This document shows positions 18,230-27,456 of a DNA stretch of 64,000 nucleotides, in pieces. The stretch lies in NCBI RefSeq assembly GCF_005576615.1, contig NZ_CP040330.1, positions 1,798,001 to 1,862,000 of the forward strand, in the 5' to 3' direction. Position 1 is the first letter of the stretch. Every line of letters begins with the position of its first letter. Position numbers and translations under genes: made by a program. The notes below the pieces were generated by a model. That model was not told the DNA's origin. It saw nothing but the letters and a program-made list of their open reading frames with translations, and ran no database searches. This DNA is from Natrinema versiforme (lineage in GTDB: Archaea > Halobacteriota > Halobacteria > Halobacteriales > Natrialbaceae).

Positions 18230-18832
18230 CTATTGCTTGTACCGGTTCGGGACGTAGTCGTCGACGGGCTCGGGGACGGCGTCGAAGACGACCGGCGCGG
18301 CGTTCGCGAGCCGCCGGCGAAAGAGGACGTACAGCCCGCCGACCAGCAGGGCGGCACCGACGAGCCATCGGAACGGCCCGTCGAGAAGTATCCACAGCGG
18401 GACGCCGGCGAGCGCCGCGAGCAGTAGGTCCTCCGGCGCGCCGTCGTACCGAACCCAGCGCTTCGGGGCTCGCCAGCGGCGTCGCACGTGGTCGTAGACC
18501 GCTCGGTCGGAGGTCCCCTCCCACGGCCGGAGTTCGAGGCCGCCGCCGTAGCGGTCCATCCGACAGTGGAGGGCGGCCCCGACGAGCAGGAACGCGGCGG
18601 TGACGAGCCACGGAGCTGCAATGAGCGCTGCCGCGATCGCGATCGGGACGGAAGCGACCACGTACAGCGTCGGATAGTGGAGCGTTCGCCGATGTCCCGC
18701 GTAGAGATCGAGATCCGGGAGGACGCCGCCGAGGAACCCCCCGATGAGCGCCGCCGGTGCGAGTTCCGGGGCGAAGACGACGAACGGCGCTGCGATGGCC
18801 AGCCCCAGCAGCGCGTGTGTCGGGAGCATCAT
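18230..18832 (-). CDS. Membrane-bound metal-dependent hydrolase-like protein (YdjM/DUF457 type)
   Basis: A 200-residue membrane protein. The N-terminal MLPTHALLGLAIAAP and the GGVLPDLDLYAGHRRTLHYPTLY segment (about residues 37-57) carry the His/Asp residues typical of LexA-regulated YdjM-type (DUF457) membrane-bound hydrolases. Four to five membrane segments surround them, and the C-terminus is soluble. The enzymatic activity of the family is predicted rather than shown. Two adjacent ATG codons (18832 and 18829) are possible starts. It is divergent from the next membrane-protein pair. Confidence 0.78.
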   Translation of the reverse strand: MMLPTHALLGLAIAAPFVVFAPELAPAALIGGFLGGVLPDLDLYAGHRRTLHYPTLYVVASVPIAIAAALIAAPWLVTAAFLLVGAALHCRMDRYGGGLELRPWEGTSDRAVYDHVRRRWRAPKRWVRYDGAPEDLLLAALAGVPLWILLDGPFRWLVGAALLVGGLYVLFRRRLANAAPVVFDAVPEPVDDYVPNRYKQ

Positions 18833-18892
18833 ATATCACCTCGAAGGGGAGTCGGCGAGATAAGCCCACCGGCGGATTTATGACTCGATGGT

Positions 18893-19549
18893 GTGTCGAA
18901 CCCGAAAATGCCGAGGAACGATAGCGATGTGTCGCCGGAACCCCGCGCGGACGCGGCGGCGGACGTGTTCGAACGACTGTTTCGGAGCGGTCGAACGAAC
19001 GCCCTCCTCGCGTGGCTGGTGGTCGGCGTCCTCGCGACGGTGTTCGTCGAGAGCGCGCTCGATTTCGACCGCCAGTGGCTCGTCTTCGTCGCCGGGGTCG
19101 GCACGGTCGTTCTGATTCCGCCCGTCGCCTACGGCGAGTGGCGCGTCATGTTGCCGTGGGAGTTGCTCGTCATCGCGACGTTGCCCATCCTCGTTCGGGG
19201 ACTGTTCGGCGGCAGCGTCGGGACGTTCGCCGCTTACCTCGCGGTCGCCGGGCTGGCGCTGCTCATCACAGTTGAGCTCCACATGTTCACGTCGCTGCAA
19301 GTGACCCACTGGTTCGCCATCGCGTTCGTCGTGTTGACGACGCTGGCGTCGGTCGCGGCCTGGACCATGGTCCGATGGAACCTGGATCGGGCGTTCGGCA
19401 CGTCGTATCTCTCGACGAACGAGGTGTTGATGGCTGAGTGGCTCTCCGTGACCGTCGCCGGGCTGGCGGCCGGCGTGTTGTTCGACGCCTACTTCAGACG
19501 CCGCGACCGACAGCTCCGGCGCGCGCTCAGGCGAGCGGTGCGCCGATGA
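18893..19549 (+). CDS. Hypothetical membrane protein, first of a pair
   Basis: A 218-residue protein with a soluble charged N-terminus (about 40 residues) and five to six membrane segments. The fourth loop region reads TVELHMFTSLQVTHWFA, with histidines at the membrane face. The C-terminus is very basic (RRRDRQLRRALRRAVRR), unusual in a halophile. The start is GTG at 18893, and an ATG at 18908 is an alternative. It overlaps the next membrane gene by four bases, so the two products probably work together. I do not recognise a family with certainty. Confidence 0.6.
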   Translation: MSNPKMPRNDSDVSPEPRADAAADVFERLFRSGRTNALLAWLVVGVLATVFVESALDFDRQWLVFVAGVGTVVLIPPVAYGEWRVMLPWELLVIATLPILVRGLFGGSVGTFAAYLAVAGLALLITVELHMFTSLQVTHWFAIAFVVLTTLASVAAWTMVRWNLDRAFGTSYLSTNEVLMAEWLSVTVAGLAAGVLFDAYFRRRDRQLRRALRRAVRR

Positions 19550-20178
19550 CGCGGCTGCCGCGGCCCTCGGTTCGAAACCAGCGACGGCTCACGCGGGCGA
19601 TGCAACTCGTCTTGGTCGCGCTCGTCGGCTACGGACTCCTCGACGGCCAACCGAAGGCGATCGTCAACGGCAGCGTCGCGCTCCTGATCACGGTCCTGCC
19701 GGCGCTGTTGGAACGCAACTACGACCTGCCGTTGGATCCGTGGCTCGCCCTCTGGATCACGTCCGCCGTGTTCCTCCACACGCTCGGGTCGGCGGGGCTG
19801 TACGGACAGATCGGCTGGTGGGATCACCTCACGCACGCGCTGTCGGCGTCGCTCATCGCCGGCGTCGGCTACACGGCCGCTCGAGCGGTCGACCTCCACG
19901 TCGACGACATCCACATCCCGAGTCGGATCGCGTTCGTCTACATCTTCGCCGTCGTGATGGCCTTCGGCGTCATCTGGGAGCTGTTCGAGTTCGGGCTCGA
20001 CATCCTCGCCGCTGAGACGGGCCTGACAATGCCGCTGGCCCAGCACGGGCTCGACGACACGGTCCGCGATCTGATGTTCAACTCGCTGGGCGCGCTCCTC
20101 GTGGGGCTGTTCGGACAGGTCTACCTGACCGATGTCGCCGAGACGGTCCGGGAGCGGCTGCTCACGGTGCAGTCCTGA
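19546..20178 (+). CDS. Hypothetical membrane protein, second of a pair
   Basis: A 210-residue protein with about six membrane segments. YGQIGWWDHLTHALSASLIAGVGY (about residues 86-109) and FGVIWELFEFGLDILA (about 144-159) combine Trp, Asp, His and Glu within or next to the membrane. DTVRDLMFNSLGALL follows. This pattern resembles DUF2238/YjdF-like integral membrane proteins, though I am not certain of the family. The ATG overlaps the preceding stop (ATGA). Role unknown, but coupling to the preceding gene is clear. Confidence 0.6.
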   Translation: MTRLPRPSVRNQRRLTRAMQLVLVALVGYGLLDGQPKAIVNGSVALLITVLPALLERNYDLPLDPWLALWITSAVFLHTLGSAGLYGQIGWWDHLTHALSASLIAGVGYTAARAVDLHVDDIHIPSRIAFVYIFAVVMAFGVIWELFEFGLDILAAETGLTMPLAQHGLDDTVRDLMFNSLGALLVGLFGQVYLTDVAETVRERLLTVQS

Positions 20179-20227
20179 CGAAACGGTTTCTCCTGCCCGA
20201 ACCCGACCGCTGACGGATAGCTGTCGA

Positions 20228-21127
20228 TCAGTCATCACCGCCGATCTGGTCGTCCGAGAGCGCGAGATGGCCCGTCGGAAACTGCCACAGTTCCGGGACC
20301 GAATCCGCGTGCGGATCGAACGCGGTGTAGGCAAACGCCTGCCAGAGCACGCGTTCGGGATAGGGGCGAGCGGAGAGGTCGACGCCCAGCGACGCCGCGA
20401 GGGCTTCGTGATCGAGTTCGCCATTGGCCGTCGGGACGGCGAGCGGGGACGGAACGGCCTCGAGGTCGAGCCCGAACGACGGGAACAACCGGTAGTTCGC
20501 CCCGATCACCGGATGGTGTAGCTCGCGTTGACCGGGGAATCGAACGCGGAGTTCGGGCGTCGTCTCCGTCGGGCTTTCCTCCCCGTCGACTCGGATCACC
20601 GTCCGCTCGGCGAGCGAGACGCGCCGTCGCGTCCCCGCCGGAACGACGACCGCGGTGCCGTCGACCAGCACCTCGAGGCGCGACTCGGACAGCGCCCGGA
20701 TTCGAACGTCGGGGACGGCGTAGGACTCCACGAGCGTCCGCGTCGAATCGCCGGCGATCGTCCCGTCGACGGTCACTGCCGTCGTCTCGTCACGTCGCGA
20801 CACGAGATCGAAGTCGGTCGGCCCACGGTCCGTAACCGGCGAAAGCGACTCCGTCGTCGCACAGACGCCGCTCCACTCGCCCGGCTCGCCCGATCCGGAC
20901 TCGAGGGTCGGCCGCCAGTAAAAGACACGATGGGTGCCCTCGAGCGCGTACGGGATCGCGTCCGGAAAGAACGAGTCGCCGTACGCGGTCGGCTCGAGGT
21001 CCGGGTGCTCGAGCGCGAGTTCGACGTACGGACGGCGCTCGACGATCGGTTCCGCGCGGTCCGCGCCGGACGACCGCTCCCAGCGGCTGTCCGTCGTTCG
21101 ATCGGCATCGGGTGCTGGTCGGTCCAT
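20228..21127 (-). CDS. Hypothetical haloarchaeal protein, 299 aa
   Basis: A soluble acidic protein with no motif I recognise. The segments RPYVELALEHPDLEPTAYGDSFFPDA and TTAVTVDGTIAGDSTRTLVESYAV look like beta-rich binding domains. The C-terminal part has ELWQFPTGHLALSDDQ. The ATG at 21127 (MDRPAPDADRT) starts where codon usage becomes typical. A longer in-frame start at 21268 exists. It is divergent from the CopD-like gene and convergent with the membrane pair. Function unknown. Confidence 0.55.
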   Translation of the reverse strand: MDRPAPDADRTTDSRWERSSGADRAEPIVERRPYVELALEHPDLEPTAYGDSFFPDAIPYALEGTHRVFYWRPTLESGSGEPGEWSGVCATTESLSPVTDRGPTDFDLVSRRDETTAVTVDGTIAGDSTRTLVESYAVPDVRIRALSESRLEVLVDGTAVVVPAGTRRRVSLAERTVIRVDGEESPTETTPELRVRFPGQRELHHPVIGANYRLFPSFGLDLEAVPSPLAVPTANGELDHEALAASLGVDLSARPYPERVLWQAFAYTAFDPHADSVPELWQFPTGHLALSDDQIGGDD

Positions 21128-21289
21128 CGACACTCGCCACAACTCGGGTTCGGCCGACCGAAACGCTGTTTCCGGAGATGTTCGGGGACTGGGCGGCGAG
21201 TGCTCGTCCGCCGGCTGCACCGCGAGGCGAATATGTCCGCGATCGAACTTAGCGTCGGTGAGCGACAATCCTCGAGCGAGTGACCAGCC

Positions 21290-22270
21290 ATGTCTGATTC
21301 ACCGGCGGGCGTTCGGACGACCGTCTCGACCGATCTCTTCGATAGATACCTCCTGCCGACGGTCGCACTCGCCGTCATTCTGACCGGGTCGCTGCTCGGG
21401 ACGTGGGTGACCGGCCGGTTCGGCGGCCAGTCGGTGGCTGTCACGCTCGCCAAGTGGTCGTACCTCGTCGCGACGGGCGTGCTCACCGGCGGCCTCGTCT
21501 GGAAACACTGCTTCGTGCGGCCGCGGGATCTCGGAGCGAACGCCGGGGACTACTGTGCCGAGATGTACGCGCGATTCGATCGAATCGCGACCGGGGCCGT
21601 CGCTCTCCTTGCGGTGACCGGGCCGATCGTCCTCGCGGCGTACGGCTCGGCGCTCGGAGCCGGGGGGCTCACGGTCGGGTTGGGTGTGCTGCTCGCAGCG
21701 TGGCTCGGAACGATCGCCGTGACGACACGGCGCTCGGGAACCGCCGAGACTCAGTTCCGGAGTCCAGCCGGTCTCCTCGCGCTGACCCTCTCGCTGGCGG
21801 TCGTCGCGGGAACGGGGATCGCGGAGGTGAGTCTGCGCGGGTTCGACCCGGTCGCGGCGGGCGTCCGGACGATACACCTGTTCGCGTTCGCCGCGTGGAT
21901 CGGCGGGGCCGTCTGGAACATCTTCATCGCCGTCCCGACAGGACAGAAGCGACCGACGACGGCCGTCGTTCGAGCGGCGGGCGACCAACTCGAGCGCTTC
22001 CGCTGGACGGTTCGGTTCATCATCCCGCTCATATTCCTGACCGGAGCGTATCAGGCCGTCGCTGTCTTCGGCGTCCGCCTCGAGAGCTACGCGGGGACGG
22101 CGATCGGATGGGCCGTCATCGCCAAAATCGGCAGCATCGGGCTGTTGGCCGTCATCTTCAAACTCTGTCCGATGTGGCGGGCCTGCTCGCCCGTCGAGGG
22201 CGTCTGCGACCTCGAGGGAACGGCTGCCGGACGAGCGGGGAATGCCGGCGGAGGAGAGGGCGATGACTGA
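21290..22270 (+). CDS. CopD-like membrane protein
   Basis: A 326-residue protein with about eight membrane segments. The segments VRTIHLFAFAAWIGGAVWNIFIAVP (about residues 187-211) and KWSYLVATGVLTGGLVWKHC (about 53-72) resemble the CopD/YebZ and DUF4149-like families of copper-export or haem-related membrane proteins, in which His in the membrane binds the ligand. The C-terminus has two nearby cysteines (LCPMWRACSPVEGVC). It overlaps the TusA-like gene by eight bases, so a sulfur- or copper-related function is a reasonable guess, not proven. Confidence 0.65.
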   Translation: MSDSPAGVRTTVSTDLFDRYLLPTVALAVILTGSLLGTWVTGRFGGQSVAVTLAKWSYLVATGVLTGGLVWKHCFVRPRDLGANAGDYCAEMYARFDRIATGAVALLAVTGPIVLAAYGSALGAGGLTVGLGVLLAAWLGTIAVTTRRSGTAETQFRSPAGLLALTLSLAVVAGTGIAEVSLRGFDPVAAGVRTIHLFAFAAWIGGAVWNIFIAVPTGQKRPTTAVVRAAGDQLERFRWTVRFIIPLIFLTGAYQAVAVFGVRLESYAGTAIGWAVIAKIGSIGLLAVIFKLCPMWRACSPVEGVCDLEGTAAGRAGNAGGGEGDD

Positions 22271-22547
22271 GGTCGAGATTCCCGAAACGGCCCCCGATGT
22301 CGATCCCGACCTGACGGTCGACAACCGGGGACGGGGCTGTGCGAGCGGCATCGCTCGCGTCCAGCGCGCGCTCGAGGACCTCGAGAACGGGTCGATACTT
22401 CGCGTTCGGAGTACGGATCGACGGGCGAAACGGGAGTACTCGCAGCTGGCGGCACAGACCGACCACGAACTGCTGGCGATCGAAACGAATCGGCGCAAAC
22501 TGCTCCGAAAAGAGTACACGACGTACCTCGAGATACACCGCTCCTGA
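22263..22547 (+). CDS. TusA/SirA-like sulfur-carrier family protein
   Basis: A 94-residue protein with the TusA fold signature: LTVDNRGRGCASGIARVQRALEDLENGSILRVRSTD. The catalytic cysteine position is kept (Cys28), but the classical CPxP is replaced by CASG, so it may not act as a normal sulfur carrier. The C-terminus, with EYSQLAAQTDHELLAIE, follows the beta-alpha-beta pattern. It overlaps the CopD-like gene by eight bases, which implies a shared transcript. The partner could supply sulfur or metal chemistry at the membrane. Confidence 0.65.
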   Translation: MTEVEIPETAPDVDPDLTVDNRGRGCASGIARVQRALEDLENGSILRVRSTDRRAKREYSQLAAQTDHELLAIETNRRKLLRKEYTTYLEIHRS

Positions 22548-22626
22548 GCGGCAGTTGCTCGGGCACCGGTTCCGGCTGCGGGGCCATCATACTCGCCCCG
22601 TTTCGGCCGGCGCTGTCGTCGGCAAC

Positions 22627-23079
22627 TCAGTCGTCTCCCGGATTTCGGCGTGCGATCATGCCGAGTCCGATCCACGAGATGACGACATCCCCGTCCTGTG
22701 TGACTCCCTCGAGGCGGCTATCGACGTAGCCGCGTTCGGGGTCGCTCTCGGAGACGCGCTTGTCGACGACCTCGGTGCGGATCGAGAGCGTGTCGCCGGG
22801 CCTGACGGGCCGGTTCCACCGGAGTTCGTCGACGCCGCGGGCACCCATGCCGGCCCGGTCTTGCATCGGGCCGTCGACGAGCATCCGCATACACATCGCG
22901 GCGGTGTGCCAGCCCGAGGCGACCAGTTCGCCGAACGCCGAGTCCTCGGCGGCTGCCTCGTCGGTGTGAAACGGCTGGGGATCGTACTGTTCTGCAAACT
23001 CGAGGATCTCCTCTTTCGTGACGTGATATTCGCCGAATTCGTAGGTTTTGCCGACCTCGATATCCTCGTAGTACCGCAT
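22627..23079 (-). CDS. MaoC-family dehydratase
   Basis: A 150-residue hot-dog fold protein. YYEDIEVGKTYEFGEYHVTKEEILEFAEQYDPQPFHTDEAAA contains the hydratase-2 motif with the catalytic Asp and His (about residues 31 and 36). GELVASGWHTAAMCMRM and VRPGDTLSIRTEV are typical of MaoC-like (R)-specific enoyl-CoA hydratases. It probably hydrates an enoyl-CoA in fatty-acid or polyhydroxyalkanoate metabolism, or a mesaconyl-type CoA. It is convergent with the TusA-like gene and divergent from the epimerase gene. Confidence 0.9.
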   Translation of the reverse strand: MRYYEDIEVGKTYEFGEYHVTKEEILEFAEQYDPQPFHTDEAAAEDSAFGELVASGWHTAAMCMRMLVDGPMQDRAGMGARGVDELRWNRPVRPGDTLSIRTEVVDKRVSESDPERGYVDSRLEGVTQDGDVVISWIGLGMIARRNPGDD

Positions 23080-23222
23080 AACCGTGTGGTGTGGTACGTA
23101 TCGGCAAGAGCCTGTGGGCCGAGGCAGAATGGGAGCAGTCCGCGGGTCGGCTTCGGTGCCGCGTCATCAGTTCTAGTCGAGGTTTCACAACATCTATTCG
23201 TTGCCGGGTAGGGGATTTCCGT

Positions 23223-24152
23223 ATGACTCTCGAGGAGCAGACCGTTCTCGTCACCGGCGGCGCAGGGTTTATCGGCTCGAATCTGGCGAATCACCTCGCC
23301 GAGACGAACGACGTGACCGTCGTCGACGACTGTTATCTGGGCACGCCGGCGAACCTGTCCGACGAGGTCGAGTTCGTCGACGCGAGCGTTCTGGACGACG
23401 ACCTGCCGACGGACGTCGACGTGGTGTTTCACTTGGCGGCGCTGTCCTCGTACGCGATGCACGAGGAGGATCCGACGACGGGTGCCAGAGTGAACGTCGA
23501 GGGGTTCGTCAACGTGGTCGAGCAGGCCCGGGAGGAGGGTTGTGAGACGGTCGTCTACGCCTCGACGTCGTCGATCTACGGCAGCCGCACCGAGCCGTCG
23601 CCCGAGGAGATGGACGTCAGCGTCAACACGGGCTACGAAGCCTCGAAACTGGCGCGTGAGCGCTACGGGGAGTACTTCTCGAACCACTACGACATGTCGA
23701 TGGCCGGAATGCGATTTTTCTCGGTCTATCAGGGCTACGGCGGGGCCGAGGAGCACAAAGGCGAGTACGCCAACGTGATCGCGCAGTTCGCCGACGACAT
23801 CGCCAACGGCGAGTCGCCCGTGCTCTACGGCGACGGCACCCAGACGCGGGACTTCACCCACGTCTCCGATATCGTCCGCGGCCTCGAGTCCGCCGGTGCG
23901 GCGGAACTCGACGGCATCTACAATCTCGGGACCGGCGACGCCTACGATTTCAACACGGTCGTCGAGATGCTCAACGACGAACTGGGGACCGAGGTGGAAC
24001 CGGAGTACGTCGAGAACCCGATCCCGGATTCGGTCTACGTCCACGATACCTGTGCCGACGCCTCGAAGATTCGCGAGGAAGTCGGCTGGGAGCCCCGGAT
24101 CGATTTCGAGGAGGGGATTCGCCGCGTCTGTGCGCAGTACACCGACGAATAA
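23223..24152 (+). CDS. NAD-dependent sugar epimerase/dehydratase
   Basis: A 309-residue extended SDR. The N-terminal VTGGAGFIGSNLA binds NAD, FHLAALSS is the HxAA region, and YEASKLARERYGEYF (about residue 139) has the YxxxK catalytic pair. FFSVYQGYGG and DGTQTRDFTHVSDIV are typical of UDP-glucose 4-epimerase and related nucleotide-sugar enzymes. The exact sugar is not readable from sequence. It is a lone gene, so a role in surface glycan or S-layer precursor synthesis is a guess. A perfect palindrome lies 33 nt downstream. Confidence 0.9.
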   Translation: MTLEEQTVLVTGGAGFIGSNLANHLAETNDVTVVDDCYLGTPANLSDEVEFVDASVLDDDLPTDVDVVFHLAALSSYAMHEEDPTTGARVNVEGFVNVVEQAREEGCETVVYASTSSIYGSRTEPSPEEMDVSVNTGYEASKLARERYGEYFSNHYDMSMAGMRFFSVYQGYGGAEEHKGEYANVIAQFADDIANGESPVLYGDGTQTRDFTHVSDIVRGLESAGAAELDGIYNLGTGDAYDFNTVVEMLNDELGTEVEPEYVENPIPDSVYVHDTCADASKIREEVGWEPRIDFEEGIRRVCAQYTDE

Positions 24153-24184
24153 CGACCCTTGGACTGTCGGCGTCCGTGGTGGCG

Positions 24185-24202
24185 CTCGAGACTCGTCTCG
24201 AG
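24185..24202 (+). terminator. Palindrome downstream of the epimerase gene
   Basis: CTCGAGAC at 24185-24192 pairs with GTCTCGAG at 24195-24202 across a 2-nt spacer. It lies 33 nt after the stop codon. No long T-run follows, so the terminator assignment is moderate. Confidence 0.4.
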
Positions 24203-24561
24203 ACCGTTCAGTTCGAACGCGAGTGGCGGCTGATTTCCGTACGAGAAAATACAGCATGATATAAACTGAATCCGGCTCGGTCCTCGATGTGTAGATGATT
24301 ATTAATTGCATAGAATGAGGGTCTGCAGTCGTGAATTCTCTCGAGCCATCGCTCGTTCAACGAGGGATATAATTTACATTCGTAGTAAATATCTGGTTTC
24401 GAGCTAGTGGTTCCCGTACCGATTCGCCGCACTGATTATCGAGCCGACATTGGCCGTTCGTCGGCTGTCGAACCCTGCTAATAGTCATCACGGGATCCGA
24501 TGAACGGGCGAATCAGTGCTCCTGCGAGGGATTTTTACCATGGCATCTATATCTCCATGAT
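24203..24561. other. AT-rich gene-free stretch upstream of ppc
   Basis: About 360 nt with lower GC than the surroundings and only short frames. It holds several TATA-like stretches (for example TATAATTT near 24369 and ATTTTTACC near 24530), the latter close to the ppc start. It is probably the ppc regulatory region, and nothing else is identified. Confidence 0.45.
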
Positions 24562-27252
24562 ATGCGACTTCACAACAGGGATGTCCGACAGGACGTCCGC
24601 GAACTCGGCGCGTTGCTCGGGGACGTTCTCGAGGACCAAACGTCTCGCAGGGCGTTCGATACCGTCGAGTCGTGTCGACAGGCCGCCATCGAGTACCGTT
24701 CAGGCGAACTCGAGTCGCGAGATCCACTGGTCACGGAACTCGAAAACCTCTCGCCACACCAACAGCGGATCGTCGCCCGTGCGTTCACGACCTACTTCGA
24801 GTTGATCAACCTCGCCGAAGAGCGCGAGCGGGTTCGGACGATCCGGACTGAGTCTCAGGAGGGGACCCTCGACGACAGCCTCGAGACCGCAGCCGAGGAA
24901 CTCGGCGAGGCCGATATCGAAACCGTCCAGCAGGTACTCGACGACGTGCTGATCGAGCCGACCTTCACGGCGCATCCGACGGAAGCCCGCCGGAAGACGG
25001 TCAAATCCAAGCTCCGGGAGATTTCGACGTACATCGAAACGTTAGACGAGCGGCTGCTGACCGATAAGGAAGAAAGTCAGGTGTGGCGGGACATCGACGC
25101 CGAGGTGACCAGCCTCTGGCAGACGCCACAGGTTCGCAACCGCCAACCTGAACCCGAAGACGAAGCGCGCAACGTCCAGTGGTATCTCGAGAACACGCTG
25201 TTCGATGTCGTCGGCGAAGTCTACGACGAACTCGACGACGCCATCGACGAGGAACTCCCGGGCAACCTCGAGATTCCGAAACTCTTCGAATTCCGGTCGT
25301 GGGCGGGCAGCGACCGCGACGGGAATCCCTACGTGACTCCCGACGTGACCGCCAATACACTCGAGCGCCAGCGGTCGGTCATCGTCGAGCAGTACCGAAC
25401 CCAACTCAAGCGTCTCTCGGGAGTGCTGAGCCAAGACGGCAGCCGCATCGACGCCGGCTCCGCCTTCCAGGCTTCCCTCGAGGCGGACCGGGAGCGACTG
25501 CCCGGCAGCGCTCGGACGGCCGAAGAGCGGTATCCGGGCGAGCCCTACCGGCAGAAACTCAAGCTCATGCGCGAGCGCCTCCGCCGGGTCGGCGACGTCC
25601 GCCCGGGCGGCTACGACGATGTCGACGATCTCCTCGAGGACCTCGAAGTGATCGCGACGAGCCTGCGGAACAACGGAGCCGAGAGCGTCGTCGACGCCCA
25701 CGTCGACCCGATCCGCCGGCAGGTCGCCACGTTTGGCTTCTCGCTCGCGAGTCTCGACCTGCGAGAGCATCAGGCGAAACACACCGACGCCATTGCGGAA
25801 GCCCTCGAGGCTGAAGGGATCGACTACCACGGACTCTCGGAGGACGAACGCGTCGAGTTCCTGACCGATGCCGTCCTGCAGGAGGAATCCGTCATCAATC
25901 TGAGCGACACCGAGAACCTCTCGGACGATTCGGAGCGGGTCCTCCGACTGTTCGACAGTCTCGCCGACTGGCAGACCGAGTACGGCAGCCACGCCATCGA
26001 CACCTACTGCATCTCGATGACCGAGGAACCCAGCCACGTCCTCGAGGTGCTCTTCTTGGCCGATCAGGCCGGAGTGGTGTCCCTGCCCGAGCACGCAGGG
26101 ATCGATATCGTTCCGCTGCTCGAGACCGAGTACGCCCTCTCCGGTGCTCGCCGGATCATGGGTACCCTGTTCGAGAACGAGGCCTACGCGCAGGTGCTCG
26201 AGGCCCGCGGACAGACCCAGGAGATCATGCTGGGGTACTCGGACTCGAACAAGGAGAACGGGTTTCTGGCGGCGAACTGGTCGCTGTACAAGAACCAGCG
26301 CCGACTCGGCGAAATCTGTGACGACCACGACGTGACGATGCGGCTGTTCCACGGCCGCGGCGGCTCGATTTCACGCGGCGGCGGGCCGATGAACGAGGCC
26401 CTGCTCGCGCTTCCAAACTCGACGGTGACCGGACAGGTCAAGTTCACCGAACAGGGCGAAGCCATCGCCGAGAAGTACGCCAACCCCCGCATCGCCGAGC
26501 GCAACATCGAACAGATGCTCAACGCCCAGCTTCGGGCGCGAAAGCAAGCGATCGACCAACCCGAAGAGGAGGTTCACGAGGAGTGGGTCGACGCCATGGA
26601 GACCATGGCCGATACCGCTCGGCAGGAATATCGGGACCTCCTCGAGAGCGAGGGATTCGTCCAGTACTTCGAGCAGGCGACGCCGATCACGGTCATCGAG
26701 GACCTCGATCTGGGGTCGCGTCCGGCCTCCCGGAGCGGTGAGCGGACCGTCGAGGACCTGCGGGCGATCCCGTGGGTGTTCTCGTGGACCCAATCGCGGT
26801 GTATCCTCCCGGGCTGGTACGCCATCGCGACCGGCATGGAAGCGTATCTCGAGGACGGCGGATCGATGGAGACGCTCCAAGAGATGTACGACGAGTGGCC
26901 GTTCTTCCGGACGACCCTCGACAACGCCGCGCTCTCGCTGTCACGGACCGAACTCGAGATCGCCGAGCGGTACGCCGAGATGGCCGATCCGGAACTTCGC
27001 GAGCGGTTCTTCCCCCGCGTCTCCGACGAGTACGAGCGAGCCGCCGACCTGATCACCGAGATCGGGCAGCGCGACCGCCTGCACACCCGCGACTGGCTCG
27101 GCGAGAACTTGGAGCGCCGGAACCCGTACGTCGACCCGCTGAACGTCCTCCAAGTCCACTTGCTCAACCGAAACCACCGAACGGATATCGAGGAGCGGAC
27201 GCTCCGACTGACGGTCAAGGGAATCGCGGCCGGCATGAAGAACACGGGGTAA
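24562..27252 (+). CDS. ppc: Phosphoenolpyruvate carboxylase
   Basis: An 896-residue bacterial-type PEP carboxylase, making oxaloacetate from PEP and bicarbonate to refill the TCA cycle. The catalytic His lies in LTFTAHPTEARRK (here FTAHPTEARRK, about residue 137). Also clear are GSDRDGNPYVT (about 250), MLGYSDSNKENGF (about 557), the Gly-rich loop FHGRGGSISRGGGP (about 596) and the C-terminal end RNTG-like NTG. Full length for the family. It is monocistronic, behind an AT-rich upstream region and followed by a weak hairpin. Confidence 0.97.
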   Translation: MRLHNRDVRQDVRELGALLGDVLEDQTSRRAFDTVESCRQAAIEYRSGELESRDPLVTELENLSPHQQRIVARAFTTYFELINLAEERERVRTIRTESQEGTLDDSLETAAEELGEADIETVQQVLDDVLIEPTFTAHPTEARRKTVKSKLREISTYIETLDERLLTDKEESQVWRDIDAEVTSLWQTPQVRNRQPEPEDEARNVQWYLENTLFDVVGEVYDELDDAIDEELPGNLEIPKLFEFRSWAGSDRDGNPYVTPDVTANTLERQRSVIVEQYRTQLKRLSGVLSQDGSRIDAGSAFQASLEADRERLPGSARTAEERYPGEPYRQKLKLMRERLRRVGDVRPGGYDDVDDLLEDLEVIATSLRNNGAESVVDAHVDPIRRQVATFGFSLASLDLREHQAKHTDAIAEALEAEGIDYHGLSEDERVEFLTDAVLQEESVINLSDTENLSDDSERVLRLFDSLADWQTEYGSHAIDTYCISMTEEPSHVLEVLFLADQAGVVSLPEHAGIDIVPLLETEYALSGARRIMGTLFENEAYAQVLEARGQTQEIMLGYSDSNKENGFLAANWSLYKNQRRLGEICDDHDVTMRLFHGRGGSISRGGGPMNEALLALPNSTVTGQVKFTEQGEAIAEKYANPRIAERNIEQMLNAQLRARKQAIDQPEEEVHEEWVDAMETMADTARQEYRDLLESEGFVQYFEQATPITVIEDLDLGSRPASRSGERTVEDLRAIPWVFSWTQSRCILPGWYAIATGMEAYLEDGGSMETLQEMYDEWPFFRTTLDNAALSLSRTELEIAERYAEMADPELRERFFPRVSDEYERAADLITEIGQRDRLHTRDWLGENLERRNPYVDPLNVLQVHLLNRNHRTDIEERTLRLTVKGIAAGMKNTG

Positions 27253-27371
27253 GCGAGCGCGGGTTCGCTCGAGGCTGAGCGGGCCACAACCCCGATCGGC
27301 GTGAGCGAACCTATCACAGGGAGCGAGAAAATCGAAACGGGTAAAAACGTCACTCGGGTAGGTATGAGTGA

Positions 27372-27456
27372 GCCGAGATAGCCTAGCCCGGCCAAGGCGG
27401 TAGATTCGAAATCTACTGTCCTCACGGACTCGGGAGTTCAAATCTCCCTCTCGGCG
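27372..27456 (+). tRNA. tRNA-Ser (CGA)
   Basis: An 85-nt class II tRNA. The acceptor arms GCCGAGA/TCTCGGC pair, the anticodon stem GTAGA/TCTAC carries the loop TTCGAAA with anticodon CGA (reads UCG, Ser). There is a long variable arm (TGTCC...GGACT), and the T arm is GGGAGTTCAAATCTCCC. Discriminator is G, and CCA is not encoded. Its last 21 nt recur twice just downstream (see the repeat entry). Confidence 0.96.

Noticed and set aside
23223-24152. A divergon linking the MaoC and epimerase genes as one pathway
   Set aside because: The two are divergent with separate upstream sequence, and the enzymes act on unrelated substrate classes. No supporting evidence.
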